Shown: positions 1-6,865, counted from the stretch's first letter. The stretch is 8,671 nucleotides of DNA from an uncultured Collinsella sp. (GCA_900547805.1 URIE01000080.1:1-8671), one strand, 5' to 3'. Made by a program: numbers and translations. Notes: generated from the letters alone by a model not told the origin.

Positions 1-39
1 CTCAATCGCCGAATGATTTTTATGGGCAATGATAGGGCG

Positions 40-1353
40 CTAGTTGCGCTTGAGGTGGACGACGGTTTCGCAGTGGAAGGTTTGCGGGAACAGGTCGACT
101 GGCGTGATCTTGACGGGGGAGAAGGTGCCCTCCTCGACAAAGCGTTTGAGATCGCGCGCCAGGGTGGCCGGGTCGCAGCTCACGTAGGCGACATCGCGGG
201 CGCTTGTGCTGGCGATGAGGTCGACGGCCTCGGGTGCCAAGCCCGCGCGCGGCGGGTCGACCACTAAAACGTCGGCATCCTGATCGGGGAACTCGCGCAC
301 GGCGTCACCGCCAATGACGTCGACGTTATCGAGCTTATTGATTTCCAGGTTACGGCGCAGGTCGCGCACGGCGGGGCCATAGGCCTCGACGGCGGCGACA
401 AAATCACAGCGGCGGGCGAGCGGCAGGGTAAAGGTGCCGGCACCGCAGTACAGGTCCACGGCTAGTTCGTCTTCCTGCGGGTCGAGGGCGTCCATAACGA
501 GCTCAATCAAAATCTCGGCGCCCTTGGTATTGACCTGGAAAAACGACGGGGCAGATAAGCGCATCTGGCCTTCGGTGATATTCTCGGTCCACGAGCCCTC
601 GCCGGCGAGCATCTCGACTTTGGAGACGCGGCGGGCCTTCTTCTCGCCCTTGCTCATCACGCGCACGATGCTCGTGGGATGAGCGGCGTCTGCCAGCACG
701 CGCGAGACCTGCGAGCGCGGGAAAGAGCCCGTGGGCGTCCAGAGTGCGACCTCGAGCGCCTTGGTGCGGCGCGAGGCGCGAATGCCCACGCGCTCAAGGC
801 CCAAGTCGTGGCTACCGCTCAGATAGTTGAGTGCGCCGACGACAGATTTGAGTGCCTTAGGGAAGCGTTTGTCGAACAGCGGGCACGAATCAACAGTCAC
901 GATCTTGCTGGGATCGACGCCGTGCATGCCAAGGCGAACGCGACCGTTGACGACGGTCGGTTCGAGCTCGATTTTATTGCGGTAGCCCCAGTCGTCCTTG
1001 GTGCGGCGGATGGGCTGCACCAGCTCATCGACCTGATTGGGGCTGAACTTGCCGATGCGCTCGAGCGTGGAGCGCAGGTTTTGCTCCTTGGCGGCAAGCT
1101 GCGCGGTGCGCGAGAGATTGCCCCACGAGCAGCCGCCGCAAATACCCACGAAGGGGCAGGGAGGCTGGATGCGGTCGGGGCTCGGCTCCAGAATCTCGGT
1201 GGTGCGGGCGCGCATAAACGACTTGCCGTCCTGCACGACCTCGGCCTCGACGGTGTCGCCTGCTACGGCGCCCTGCACAAAGACCGCCTTGCCGTTGTCG
1301 GCGTGCGCCAGACCGTCGGCGCCGTACGTCATCGATTCTATGGTGAGCTTCAT
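40..1353 (-). CDS. rlmD: 23S rRNA (uracil-C5)-methyltransferase, RlmD/RumA family
   Basis: This enzyme is expected to transfer a methyl group from S-adenosylmethionine to C5 of a uridine in 23S rRNA (U1939 in E. coli numbering) in the cytoplasm. From the chosen ATG at 1353 it has 437 residues, normal for the family. An N-terminal TRAM-like region (about 1-55) precedes an Fe-S cluster motif with Cys66, Cys72 and Cys75 (CGGC pattern) and a fourth Cys at about 157. The C-terminal SAM domain shows SFFQVN at about 270-275, DLYCGAGTF at about 300-308, DPPRAG at about 366-371, the nucleophile in SCDPATLARD (Cys about 393) and the terminal DLFPQT..CET motif with the general-base Glu at about 429. An in-frame ATG lies 36 bases further upstream, but homology starts at MKLTIE, so the inner start is preferred; its Shine-Dalgarno (AGG within CAGGCAGGAAT) is modest. 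In Gram-positives one such enzyme (RlmCD) can modify both U747 and U1939, so the exact target is uncertain. Confidence 0.88.
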   Translation of the reverse strand: MKLTIESMTYGADGLAHADNGKAVFVQGAVAGDTVEAEVVQDGKSFMRARTTEILEPSPDRIQPPCPFVGICGGCSWGNLSRTAQLAAKEQNLRSTLERIGKFSPNQVDELVQPIRRTKDDWGYRNKIELEPTVVNGRVRLGMHGVDPSKIVTVDSCPLFDKRFPKALKSVVGALNYLSGSHDLGLERVGIRASRRTKALEVALWTPTGSFPRSQVSRVLADAAHPTSIVRVMSKGEKKARRVSKVEMLAGEGSWTENITEGQMRLSAPSFFQVNTKGAEILIELVMDALDPQEDELAVDLYCGAGTFTLPLARRCDFVAAVEAYGPAVRDLRRNLEINKLDNVDVIGGDAVREFPDQDADVLVVDPPRAGLAPEAVDLIASTSARDVAYVSCDPATLARDLKRFVEEGTFSPVKITPVDLFPQTFHCETVVHLKRN

Positions 1354-1399
1354 ATTCCTGCCTGTCATTCGCGTTGTTGTCCGCACCATGGTAGCAGGG

Positions 1400-1443
1400 A
1401 AAAGCGCCCCGCATCCGAGGCTTTCCTCAAATACGGGGCGCTT
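1400..1443 (-). terminator. Intrinsic terminator after ppk1
   Basis: Read on the minus strand, just after the ppk1 stop codon, a 10-bp stem is formed by AAGCGCCCCG (plus-strand 1434-1443) and CGGGGCGCTT (1402-1411). An inner GAGG/CCTC stem (1417-1420 with 1425-1428) closes a 4-nt loop. Four T residues follow the stem. This is a good but short-tailed Rho-independent terminator. It separates ppk1 from rlmD, whose start lies about 50 bases downstream, so rlmD either depends on read-through or has its own weak promoter, which I could not identify. Confidence 0.75.
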
Positions 1444-1453
1444 CTACAAACGT

Positions 1454-3949
1454 CTATTTGGTCTTGCCGGTAATGAGCGTCTTTAGGCCTAAGCCAATCA
1501 AGCCCAGACCCATGCGCACGCGACCGGGGCGATGGCGCTCGATGGCCTTGGTCTTGCCAGCGGGCTTCTCGCGACGGGCGCTCGTCTCGGACGAGGGCTT
1601 GGCGATCTGCGGCTCGGGCTGAGGCTCAGGTGCAGGCTCGGGCTCAATGACGGTTGCCTGGACCTTCTGAACCTCGGGCGCTTTCTCCACGGCGGGCTCT
1701 GCGGCAGCCTCGGGCTCATTCACCGGGGGAGCGGCAACCGCCTCCGGTTTGGCAACTGCCCTATGTTCAACCTCGGCCTGAATAGCTTCTTCGGCCACGC
1801 GTTCCTTCTCCTGTGCGCGCTGCTGCGCGGCCGCCTCGGCGTTGCGATAGGCACGCTCCAGCAGAGCTTCCTGTGAGTTGAAGGGCCTCTCGCCCTCGTG
1901 GCGCTCCACGGGAACCCAGGTGCCGTCGCTCGTGAGGCTGCGGGCCTTCACGTTGTCGCGCAGCTGCATGCCCATGTACTCGTGCACCAGGGCACGGCAG
2001 GTGGGGTCGAGCACGGGGAAGGCGATCTCCACGCGGTGCTCGGTGTTGCGCGTCATCATGTCGGCCGAGCTCAGATAGATCATGTCCGAGTCCACGCCAA
2101 AGGCGTAAACGCGCGCATGCTCCAAAAAGCGTCCGACGATAGAACGGACATGCACGTTCTCGGTCTTGCCCGGAACGCCCGGCTTGAGGCAAGAGATGCC
2201 GCGGATGATCATGTCCACGCAGACTCCTGCGCACGATGCCTCAGCGATCTTGTCGATGACCTCGCGGTCGGTGAGCGAGTTGAGCTTAAAGAACACACGG
2301 GCGGGCTCGCCGGCGAGGGCGCGCTGGATCTCGCGATCCAGGCCGCGCATGATGAGCGGCTTCAGGCCGACCGGCGCCACGCCCAGGAAGCGGTAATCGC
2401 CGCGCAGGTTGCCCAGCGACAGGTTGCGGAAGAACAAGTTGGCGTCCTCGCCGATGCCGGGATGGGCGGTCATGAGCATAAAGTCGCTGTAGAGCTTGGC
2501 CGTCTTCTCGTTAAAGTTGCCGGTGCCCAACAGCGTCAGGCGTGTAAGCGCCATGCCCTCGCGATAGGTGAGCTGGCAGATCTTGGAGTGACACTTAAAG
2601 CCCTCGGAGCCGTAGATTACGGTGCAGCCTGCCTCTTCCAGACGCTCGGCCCACTCGATGTTGTTCTGCTCGTCGAAGCGGGCGCGGAGCTCCATGAGCA
2701 CCGTGACCTCTTTGCCGTTCTCGGCGGCATCGATCAGCGACTCGCACAGGCGGCTCTGCTTGGCCACGCGGTAGAGCGTGATGCGCAGCGAGATGCACTC
2801 GGGGTCGTAGGCGGCCTCGTGCACCAGATCCAGGAAGGGGTTCATGGCCTCATAGGGATAAAAGAGCAGCTTGTCGTGCTGAAGTACCTGCTCGCGGATG
2901 GAGCGGGTCATATCGATGGTGGGGTTGGGCTGCGGCTTAAACGGCGTAAAAAGCAGCTCGTTGCGCAGGTGCTCGGGAATCTTGCCCTCAATGCCAAAGA
3001 CATAGTCCAGGTTGAGCGGGATGTCGCAGGTAAAGACCGAGCGACGCGAGAGCTCGAGCGCCTTGCGGATAGTCTTGAGCGTTGCTTTTTCGAGTGAGCC
3101 CGAGACGGCGAGCACTACCGGCTGCAGGCGCAGGCGCTTCTTGAGGATGCGCTTCATATGCTGGCGGTAGTCCTCTTCCTCCTCGACGCCCTCGCCGTCC
3201 GGATCGATGTCGGCGTTGCGGGTGACGCGGATGAGCGCGCGGTCGAGCGGCTTATAGGAGCCAAAGCAGCTGTCCAGGCAGGCGAGGATGACGTCCTCGA
3301 GCAGAATGTAGGAGTAGGTGCCGGTGGGCGAGGGGATCTCGACCACGCGGTTCATCGAAGCGGGAATCTCGATCAGGCCCAGCAGGCTTTCCTCGTCGGT
3401 GACGCCGTCCAGGCCGCACGCCAGGTAAAGTGCGCCGTTGCGCAGGTTGGGGAAGGGGTGGCGCGGGTCGATCACCAGCGGTGAGATGACCGGCGACACG
3501 TAGGCCTGGAAGTAGCGGGTGACAAAGGTGCGCTCCTCGGGCGTAAGCGAATCGACACGCGCGCGGTGAACGCCCAGGGTGTCGAGCTTGCCCTCGATGT
3601 TCTTAAAGATGGACTCCCAACGGGTAAGGAGCCCGGGCATTTCGGCCATGACGGCATCGACCTGTTCGGAGGCGGTCATATTGCTCTTATTGTCGACAGG
3701 CTGTTTTTTGAGCTCTGCCAGATCGGACAGGCCGCCCACACGCACCATGAGAAACTCGTCGAGGTTAGACTCGAAGATCGAGACGAACTTAAGGCGCTCG
3801 AACAGCGGCACGGACTCATCAAAAGCCTCGTCGAGCACGCGGTTGTCAAAGCGTAGCCAGCTGAGCTCTCGGTTCTGCGTGTACGAGAAGTCGCGCGGCG
3901 GTTTGCGCAGCTTTGCGGCCTTTTGCTTCTTTTCGATTTTGCTCGGCAT
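1454..3949 (-). CDS. ppk1: Polyphosphate kinase PPK1 with C-terminal low-complexity extension
   Basis: PPK1 reversibly polymerises the gamma-phosphate of ATP into inorganic polyphosphate through a phosphohistidine intermediate. The N-terminal domain opens with the family hallmark NRELSWLRFDNRVLDEA and then SNLDEFLMVRVGGL (about residues 25-75 from the chosen start). The catalytic histidine is in FKCHSKIC (His about 454) and the second conserved histidine in GRFLEHARVY (His about 611). GTGNFNEKTA and LYSDF, also conserved, lie between them. The core ends near residue 690, the usual PPK1 length, but the protein runs to about 831. The extra tail is Ala/Glu/Pro-rich with PEP-type repeats, then basic, and ends with a Gly/Leu-patterned hydrophobic segment. 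Start choice is uncertain: ATG at 3949 and ATG at 3955 are both plausible, while a GTG at 3994 has no convincing ribosome site. It is transcribed divergently from arcA. Confidence 0.93.
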   Translation of the reverse strand: MPSKIEKKQKAAKLRKPPRDFSYTQNRELSWLRFDNRVLDEAFDESVPLFERLKFVSIFESNLDEFLMVRVGGLSDLAELKKQPVDNKSNMTASEQVDAVMAEMPGLLTRWESIFKNIEGKLDTLGVHRARVDSLTPEERTFVTRYFQAYVSPVISPLVIDPRHPFPNLRNGALYLACGLDGVTDEESLLGLIEIPASMNRVVEIPSPTGTYSYILLEDVILACLDSCFGSYKPLDRALIRVTRNADIDPDGEGVEEEEDYRQHMKRILKKRLRLQPVVLAVSGSLEKATLKTIRKALELSRRSVFTCDIPLNLDYVFGIEGKIPEHLRNELLFTPFKPQPNPTIDMTRSIREQVLQHDKLLFYPYEAMNPFLDLVHEAAYDPECISLRITLYRVAKQSRLCESLIDAAENGKEVTVLMELRARFDEQNNIEWAERLEEAGCTVIYGSEGFKCHSKICQLTYREGMALTRLTLLGTGNFNEKTAKLYSDFMLMTAHPGIGEDANLFFRNLSLGNLRGDYRFLGVAPVGLKPLIMRGLDREIQRALAGEPARVFFKLNSLTDREVIDKIAEASCAGVCVDMIIRGISCLKPGVPGKTENVHVRSIVGRFLEHARVYAFGVDSDMIYLSSADMMTRNTEHRVEIAFPVLDPTCRALVHEYMGMQLRDNVKARSLTSDGTWVPVERHEGERPFNSQEALLERAYRNAEAAAQQRAQEKERVAEEAIQAEVEHRAVAKPEAVAAPPVNEPEAAAEPAVEKAPEVQKVQATVIEPEPAPEPQPEPQIAKPSSETSARREKPAGKTKAIERHRPGRVRMGLGLIGLGLKTLITGKTK

Positions 3950-4051
3950 ATGCATCTGTCCGTTCAGTCCCCGCGGGGGACGGTAGCCTAACACTATTCA
4001 CTATTGTCTCAATTTAGTCGACTTGTGGCACGGACGTATTGTGCGAACGGT

Positions 4052-4078
4052 ATCTTAACCTACTTCTTACGCTGTCAA
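4052..4078 (-). promoter_or_regulatory. Candidate sigma-70-type promoter for ppk1
   Basis: On the minus strand a perfect TTGACA -35 hexamer (plus-strand 4073-4078) is followed after 15 bases by TAAGAT (4052-4057, four of six matches to TATAAT). The spacing is shorter than the ideal 17. Transcription would start near 4045 and give a leader of roughly 90-95 nt before the ppk1 ATG. Position and the exact -35 support it; the weak -10 and short spacer keep confidence low. Confidence 0.35.
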
Positions 4079-4119
4079 GGCATGCGACTAACTGCCCGAC
4101 TCGTTTTGAAAACAATCTA

Positions 4120-4152
4120 TATCCATACTCAACTGGTGAGGATGTATGAATA
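4120..4152. repeat. Imperfect inverted repeat, possible regulator site
   Basis: TATCCATAC (4120-4128) and GTATGAATA (4144-4152) are inverted copies matching at eight of nine bases, separated by 15 bases. The right arm resembles an ArgR half-site (TATGAAT-type), but the spacing is not that of a classical 18-bp ARG box. It lies 20 bases upstream of a perfect TATAAT. An arginine-responsive operator is only one possible reading. Confidence 0.3.
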
Positions 4153-4171
4153 AGAATGATTGCGAGCTGAA

Positions 4172-4177
4172 TATAAT
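4172..4177 (+). promoter_or_regulatory. Consensus -10 hexamer TATAAT, far upstream of arcA
   Basis: A perfect TATAAT lies on the plus strand with no good -35 hexamer at 16-18 bases spacing; a TG lies one base off the extended -10 position. If used, it would give a leader of about 325 nt before arcA. In AT-rich DNA a perfect hexamer can arise by chance. Confidence 0.25.
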
Positions 4178-4396
4178 CGAATCCAAATCGAATCGCGGAC
4201 AAACGACATATATATGCAGAAAACCGTTTTAGCTATGCAATTCCTAAACATGAAAATATTTGTGCAATCTGGCTTAATTCCTTAGAAAAAAGAACGTTTA
4301 CCTTTGGAAACCTGCTTTAGAGAACTGAAGTGCATCATGGGGGAATCATATGCGATATACCGTTCATCTCACTTTGCTGACCGTTCGGGGGCGAGG

Positions 4397-4425
4397 TGGA
4401 ATTGCGGATGGTTTTTGGATATAAC
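4397..4425 (+). promoter_or_regulatory. Candidate proximal promoter of the arc genes
   Basis: TATAAC (4420-4425, five of six matches to the -10 consensus) is preceded at 17 bases by TGGAAT (4397-4402), a poor -35 match. A start near 4432 would give a 76-nt leader that begins just at the left edge of the structured segment before arcA. The weak -35 would fit a promoter needing an activator; two ACCGTTC copies spaced 21 bases lie just upstream. Confidence 0.35.
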
Positions 4426-4431
4426 TAGAGC

Positions 4432-4491
4432 TGTCAGCAAGCAGCGTCCCATACGGAGGGGCGCTGATACATTCGGCCAGTAAGGCCCGAA
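4432..4491 (+). promoter_or_regulatory. arcA leader with two tandem stem-loops and a competing pairing
   Basis: Stem-loop 1 pairs CAGCGTCCC (4442-4450) with GGGGCGCTG (4458-4466), nine pairs including one G-U, with a 7-nt loop. Stem-loop 2 pairs TTCGGCC (4472-4478) with GGCCCGAA (4484-4491), with one bulged C and a 5-nt loop. TGTCAGC (4432-4438) can pair instead with GCTGATA (4463-4469), which would take up the right side of stem-loop 1. No U-tract follows, so this is not a plain terminator. The second stem ends two bases before the ribosome-binding segment. Control of translation or mRNA stability is an inference. Confidence 0.45.
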
Positions 4492-4492
4492 A

Positions 4493-4505
4493 GAAAGGTA
4501 GGAGG
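4493..4505 (+). promoter_or_regulatory. arcA: Ribosome-binding segment of arcA
   Basis: GAAAGG (4493-4498) lies nine bases before the arcA ATG and AGGAGG (4500-4505) only two bases before it. The perfect Shine-Dalgarno core is unusually close to the start codon, so the upstream GAAAGG may be what positions the ribosome. The ATG at 4508 fits the family N-terminus (GLHVPSEIGKLRKV). Confidence 0.6.
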
Positions 4506-4507
4506 CC

Positions 4508-5749
4508 ATGACGAAAGGTCTGCACGTGCCTTCCGAGATCGGCAAGCTCAGGAAGGTCTGCCTGCACCGTCCCGGCGACGAGCTCCTCAACCTGCCGCCC
4601 GACGAGCTCGAGCGACTCCTGTTCGACGACGTCCCGTTCCTGGAGGTCGCGCAGCAGGAGCACGACACCTTCGCCCAGATCCTGAGGGACCAGGGCGTGG
4701 AGGTCCTCTACCTCGAGAACCTCGTCGCCGAGGTGTTCGACCAGGTCCCCGGCGCCCGCGCCGAGTTCACCGACCAGTACATCGCCGAGGCCGGCATCCG
4801 CGGCCAGCACATGCCGCAGATCGTCCGCGAGAAGCTGGACTCCATCGAGGACAACCTCGAGTTCGTCAAGAAGACCATGGCCGGCATGACCAAGTCCGAG
4901 ATCGACATGCCCCTCACGGCGTCCACGACCCTCGACTCCCTGGTCAACTCCGAGTCCGAGTCCGACCTGATCATCGACCCGATGCCCAACCTCTACTTCA
5001 CCCGCGACCCGTTCGCGGTCGTCGGCGAGGGCGTCAACCTCAACCGCATGTACTCGGTCACCCGCAACCGCGAGACCCTGTACGGCAAGTACATCTTCAA
5101 GTACCACCCCGACTACAAGGACGTCTCGCTGTACTTCCGCCGCGACTGCCAGTTCCACACCGAGGGCGGCGACGTGCTGAACATCAACGAGAAGACCCTC
5201 GCCGTCGGCATCTCCCAGCGCACCCAGGCCGCCGCGATCGACGTCATGGCCCAGAACATCTTCTGGAACTCCGACTCCAAGGTCGAGCGCATCCTGGCCT
5301 TCGACATCCCGGTCTCGCGCGCCTTCATGCACCTCGACACGGTCTTCACCCAGATCGACGTCGATAAGTTCACGATCCACCCCGCCATCATGGGCACCCT
5401 GCGCGTCTACGAGCTGACCGCCGGCAAGAACCCGGGCGACGTGAACATCCGCCTGATCGAGGACACCCTCGAGCACGTCCTGGAGGACGCCACCGGCGTC
5501 GACCAGGTCAAGCTGATCCCCTGCGGCGGCGGCGACCCGATCGCGGCCTCCCGCGAGCAGTGGAACGACGGCTCCAACACCCTGTGCGTCGAGCCCGGCA
5601 AGATCTGCGTCTACGCCCGCAACACCGTCACCAACGACGTGCTGTACAAGGAGGGCCTGGACCTTCTCGTCGTGCCCTCCGCCGAGCTCTCCCGCGGCCG
5701 CGGCGGCCCGCGCTGCATGAGCATGCCCTTCTGGCGCGAGGACCTCTAA
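4508..5749 (+). CDS. arcA: Arginine deiminase
   Basis: ArcA hydrolyses L-arginine to L-citrulline and ammonia, the first step of the arginine deiminase pathway, in the cytoplasm. The 413-residue length is typical. All catalytic-site residues known from Mycoplasma ArcA have visible counterparts: Asp167 in FTRDP, Glu219 in HTEGGD, His275 and Asp277 in MHLDTVF, and the nucleophile Cys403 in RGRGGPRCMSMP near the C-terminus. It is the first of three collinear genes completing arginine uptake and breakdown to ornithine, and is preceded by a structured leader. Composition is odd: reading the gene codon by codon I find only seven sense codons ending in A or T, five of them within the first 37 codons, whereas arcB and the transporter gene use T-ending codons (GCT, CGT, GTT) freely. 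That may mean selection for expression or a different origin. Identification is firm. Confidence 0.97.
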   Translation: MTKGLHVPSEIGKLRKVCLHRPGDELLNLPPDELERLLFDDVPFLEVAQQEHDTFAQILRDQGVEVLYLENLVAEVFDQVPGARAEFTDQYIAEAGIRGQHMPQIVREKLDSIEDNLEFVKKTMAGMTKSEIDMPLTASTTLDSLVNSESESDLIIDPMPNLYFTRDPFAVVGEGVNLNRMYSVTRNRETLYGKYIFKYHPDYKDVSLYFRRDCQFHTEGGDVLNINEKTLAVGISQRTQAAAIDVMAQNIFWNSDSKVERILAFDIPVSRAFMHLDTVFTQIDVDKFTIHPAIMGTLRVYELTAGKNPGDVNIRLIEDTLEHVLEDATGVDQVKLIPCGGGDPIAASREQWNDGSNTLCVEPGKICVYARNTVTNDVLYKEGLDLLVVPSAELSRGRGGPRCMSMPFWREDL

Positions 5750-5761
5750 GTTTTTCCGTTT

Positions 5762-5809
5762 CCGGTGCGGTCCCCCTACAGCCGCACCGGTTTCGCCCGT
5801 CAAACGGGC
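5762..5809 (+). terminator. Double hairpin between arcA and arcB (attenuating terminator or processing site)
   Basis: CCGGTGCGG (5762-5770) and CCGCACCGG (5782-5790) form a perfect 9-bp stem with an 11-nt loop, followed by TTT. Immediately afterwards GCCCGT (5795-5800) and ACGGGC (5804-5809) form a 6-bp stem with a CAA loop. Neither has a long U-tract, so full termination is unlikely. Partial termination or 3'-end protection of arcA mRNA, giving more ArcA than ArcB, is the inferred role. Confidence 0.55.
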
Positions 5810-5840
5810 AACACTAATACTTACGTAATTCATTTCTTCG

Positions 5841-5846
5841 AAAGGA
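5841..5846 (+). promoter_or_regulatory. arcB: Ribosome-binding site of arcB
   Basis: AAAGGA lies eight bases before the ATG at 5855 and fixes that start. The same frame is open further upstream to a GTG at 5765, but that codon lies within the left arm of the arcA-arcB hairpin and the extra residues do not resemble the family. Confidence 0.7.
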
Positions 5847-5854
5847 AACGAACC

Positions 5855-6850
5855 ATGGGTGTTAACCTCTCCGGCCGTAGCTTCCTCAAGCTTCTCGACC
5901 TCACCACCGAGGAGATCGAGTACCTGCTCAAGCTCTCCAAGAACTTCAAGGACATGAAGCGCGCTGGCGTTCCGCACCGCTATCTCGAGGGCAAGAACAT
6001 CGTTCTGCTCTTCCAGAAGACCTCCACTCGTACCCGCTGCGCCTTCGAGGTCGGCGGCATGGACCTGGGCATGGGCGTGACCTATCTCGATCCCGGTTCG
6101 TCGCAGATGGGCAAGAAGGAGTCCATCGAGGACACCGCCCGCGTTCTTGGCCGCATGTATGACGGCATCGAGTTCCGTGGCTTTGCCCAGGACGACGTCG
6201 AGGAGCTCGCTGCTAAGTCCGGCGTGCCCGTGTGGAACGGCCTGACCACCGAGTGGCACCCCACCCAGATGCTCGCCGACATCCTGACCGTCCAGGAGAA
6301 CTTCAACTACGACATCAAGGGCAAGACCCTCGTCTTCATGGGCGACTGCAAGAACAATGTCGCTCGTTCCCTCATGGTTGTCTGCTCCAAGCTCGGCATG
6401 AACTTCGTGGCCTGCGGCCCCGAGGAGTGCATGCCCGCTGACGACGTCATCGAGGCCTGCAAGCCCATCGCCGAGGCCAACGGCTGCACCATCAAGCTGA
6501 CCACCGACGTCAAGGACGGCGTCACCGGTGCCGACGTTATCTACACCGACGTGTGGGTCTCCATGGGCGAGCCCGACGAGGTCTGGGCCGAGCGCATCGC
6601 TCAGCTCACCCCGTATCGCGTCACCTCCGAGGTCATGGCTATGGCCAACCCGGGTGCCATCTTCCTGCACTGCCTGCCCAGCTTCCACGACACCAACACC
6701 ACGATTGGCGCCGAGAAGTGCGAGCAGTTCGGCATCACCGAGCAGGAGGTCACCGACGAGGTCTTCGAGAGCCCCGCTTCCAAGGTCTTCGACGAGGCCG
6801 AGAACCGCATGCACACCATCAAGGCTGTCATGTACGCCACGCTCAAGTAA
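5855..6850 (+). CDS. arcB: Ornithine carbamoyltransferase, catabolic
   Basis: The enzyme interconverts citrulline plus phosphate with ornithine plus carbamoyl phosphate; beside arcA it should run in the catabolic direction and supply carbamoyl phosphate for ATP formation by carbamate kinase. The protein has 331 residues, normal for the family. The carbamoyl-phosphate site STRTR is at 56-60 and HPTQ at 135-138. The ornithine-side motif DVWVSMGE is at about 232-239 and HCLP, with the active-site Cys, at 272-275. These motifs place it with ornithine rather than aspartate transcarbamylases. Sequence alone cannot exclude an anabolic role (argF); the assignment to arcB rests on context. It is separated from arcA by 105 bases holding two hairpins and is followed by a terminator-like stem. 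Codon use is GC-rich but with frequent T-ending codons, unlike arcA. Confidence 0.95.
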   Translation: MGVNLSGRSFLKLLDLTTEEIEYLLKLSKNFKDMKRAGVPHRYLEGKNIVLLFQKTSTRTRCAFEVGGMDLGMGVTYLDPGSSQMGKKESIEDTARVLGRMYDGIEFRGFAQDDVEELAAKSGVPVWNGLTTEWHPTQMLADILTVQENFNYDIKGKTLVFMGDCKNNVARSLMVVCSKLGMNFVACGPEECMPADDVIEACKPIAEANGCTIKLTTDVKDGVTGADVIYTDVWVSMGEPDEVWAERIAQLTPYRVTSEVMAMANPGAIFLHCLPSFHDTNTTIGAEKCEQFGITEQEVTDEVFESPASKVFDEAENRMHTIKAVMYATLK

Positions 6851-6865
6851 GAGCATCTAGCATCT

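Larger units (their letters stand above)
3950..4507. other. AT-rich divergent intergenic region between ppk1 and arcA
   Basis: This stretch of about 560 bases has no supportable gene. Roughly 4015-4380 is visibly richer in A and T than the coding sequence on either side, as expected of a promoter region in a GC-rich genome, though unusually long. It contains a ppk1 promoter candidate, two candidate -10 elements for arcA (TATAAT at 4172-4177 and TATAAC at 4420-4425), a 10-bp palindrome CATATATATG (4207-4216), the short direct repeats AATCGAATC (4175-4183, 4186-4194) and ACCGTTC (4359-4365, 4380-4386), an inverted repeat at 4120-4152, and two leader stem-loops at 4442-4491. A 62-codon open frame on the minus strand at 4014-4202 starts with TTG, lacks a ribosome site and overlaps the promoter signals, so it is not called. 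Confidence 0.7.

Noticed and set aside
679..1473. A 264-codon plus-strand open frame opposite rlmD.
   Set aside because: It is antisense to a well-supported methyltransferase with intact motifs; the Ala/Arg-rich translation is typical of a shadow frame in GC-rich DNA.
1898..3097. A 399-codon plus-strand open frame opposite ppk1.
   Set aside because: It is a shadow of the PPK1 coding strand, rich in Ala, His, Val and Leu, with no domain signature.
3950..3994. A 15-residue N-terminal extension of PPK1 from a GTG at 3994.
   Set aside because: No ribosome site precedes it, and two ATG codons close to the conserved start of the protein are available.
4014..4202. A 62-codon minus-strand open frame in the AT-rich intergenic region.
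   Set aside because: It starts with TTG, has no Shine-Dalgarno, overlaps the candidate ppk1 promoter and has no recognisable features.
5765..5854. A 30-residue N-terminal extension of arcB from a GTG at 5765.
   Set aside because: The GTG lies inside the left arm of the arcA-arcB hairpin, the extra residues do not match the family, and a good ribosome site precedes the ATG at 5855.
4364..6856. An 830-codon minus-strand open frame antisense to arcA and arcB.
   Set aside because: It mirrors two certain enzyme genes. Its length follows from their G/C-ending codons, which leave few antisense stops. The translation is a biased Leu/Val/Asp/Gly mixture without recognisable domains, and no ribosome site or promoter is evident.
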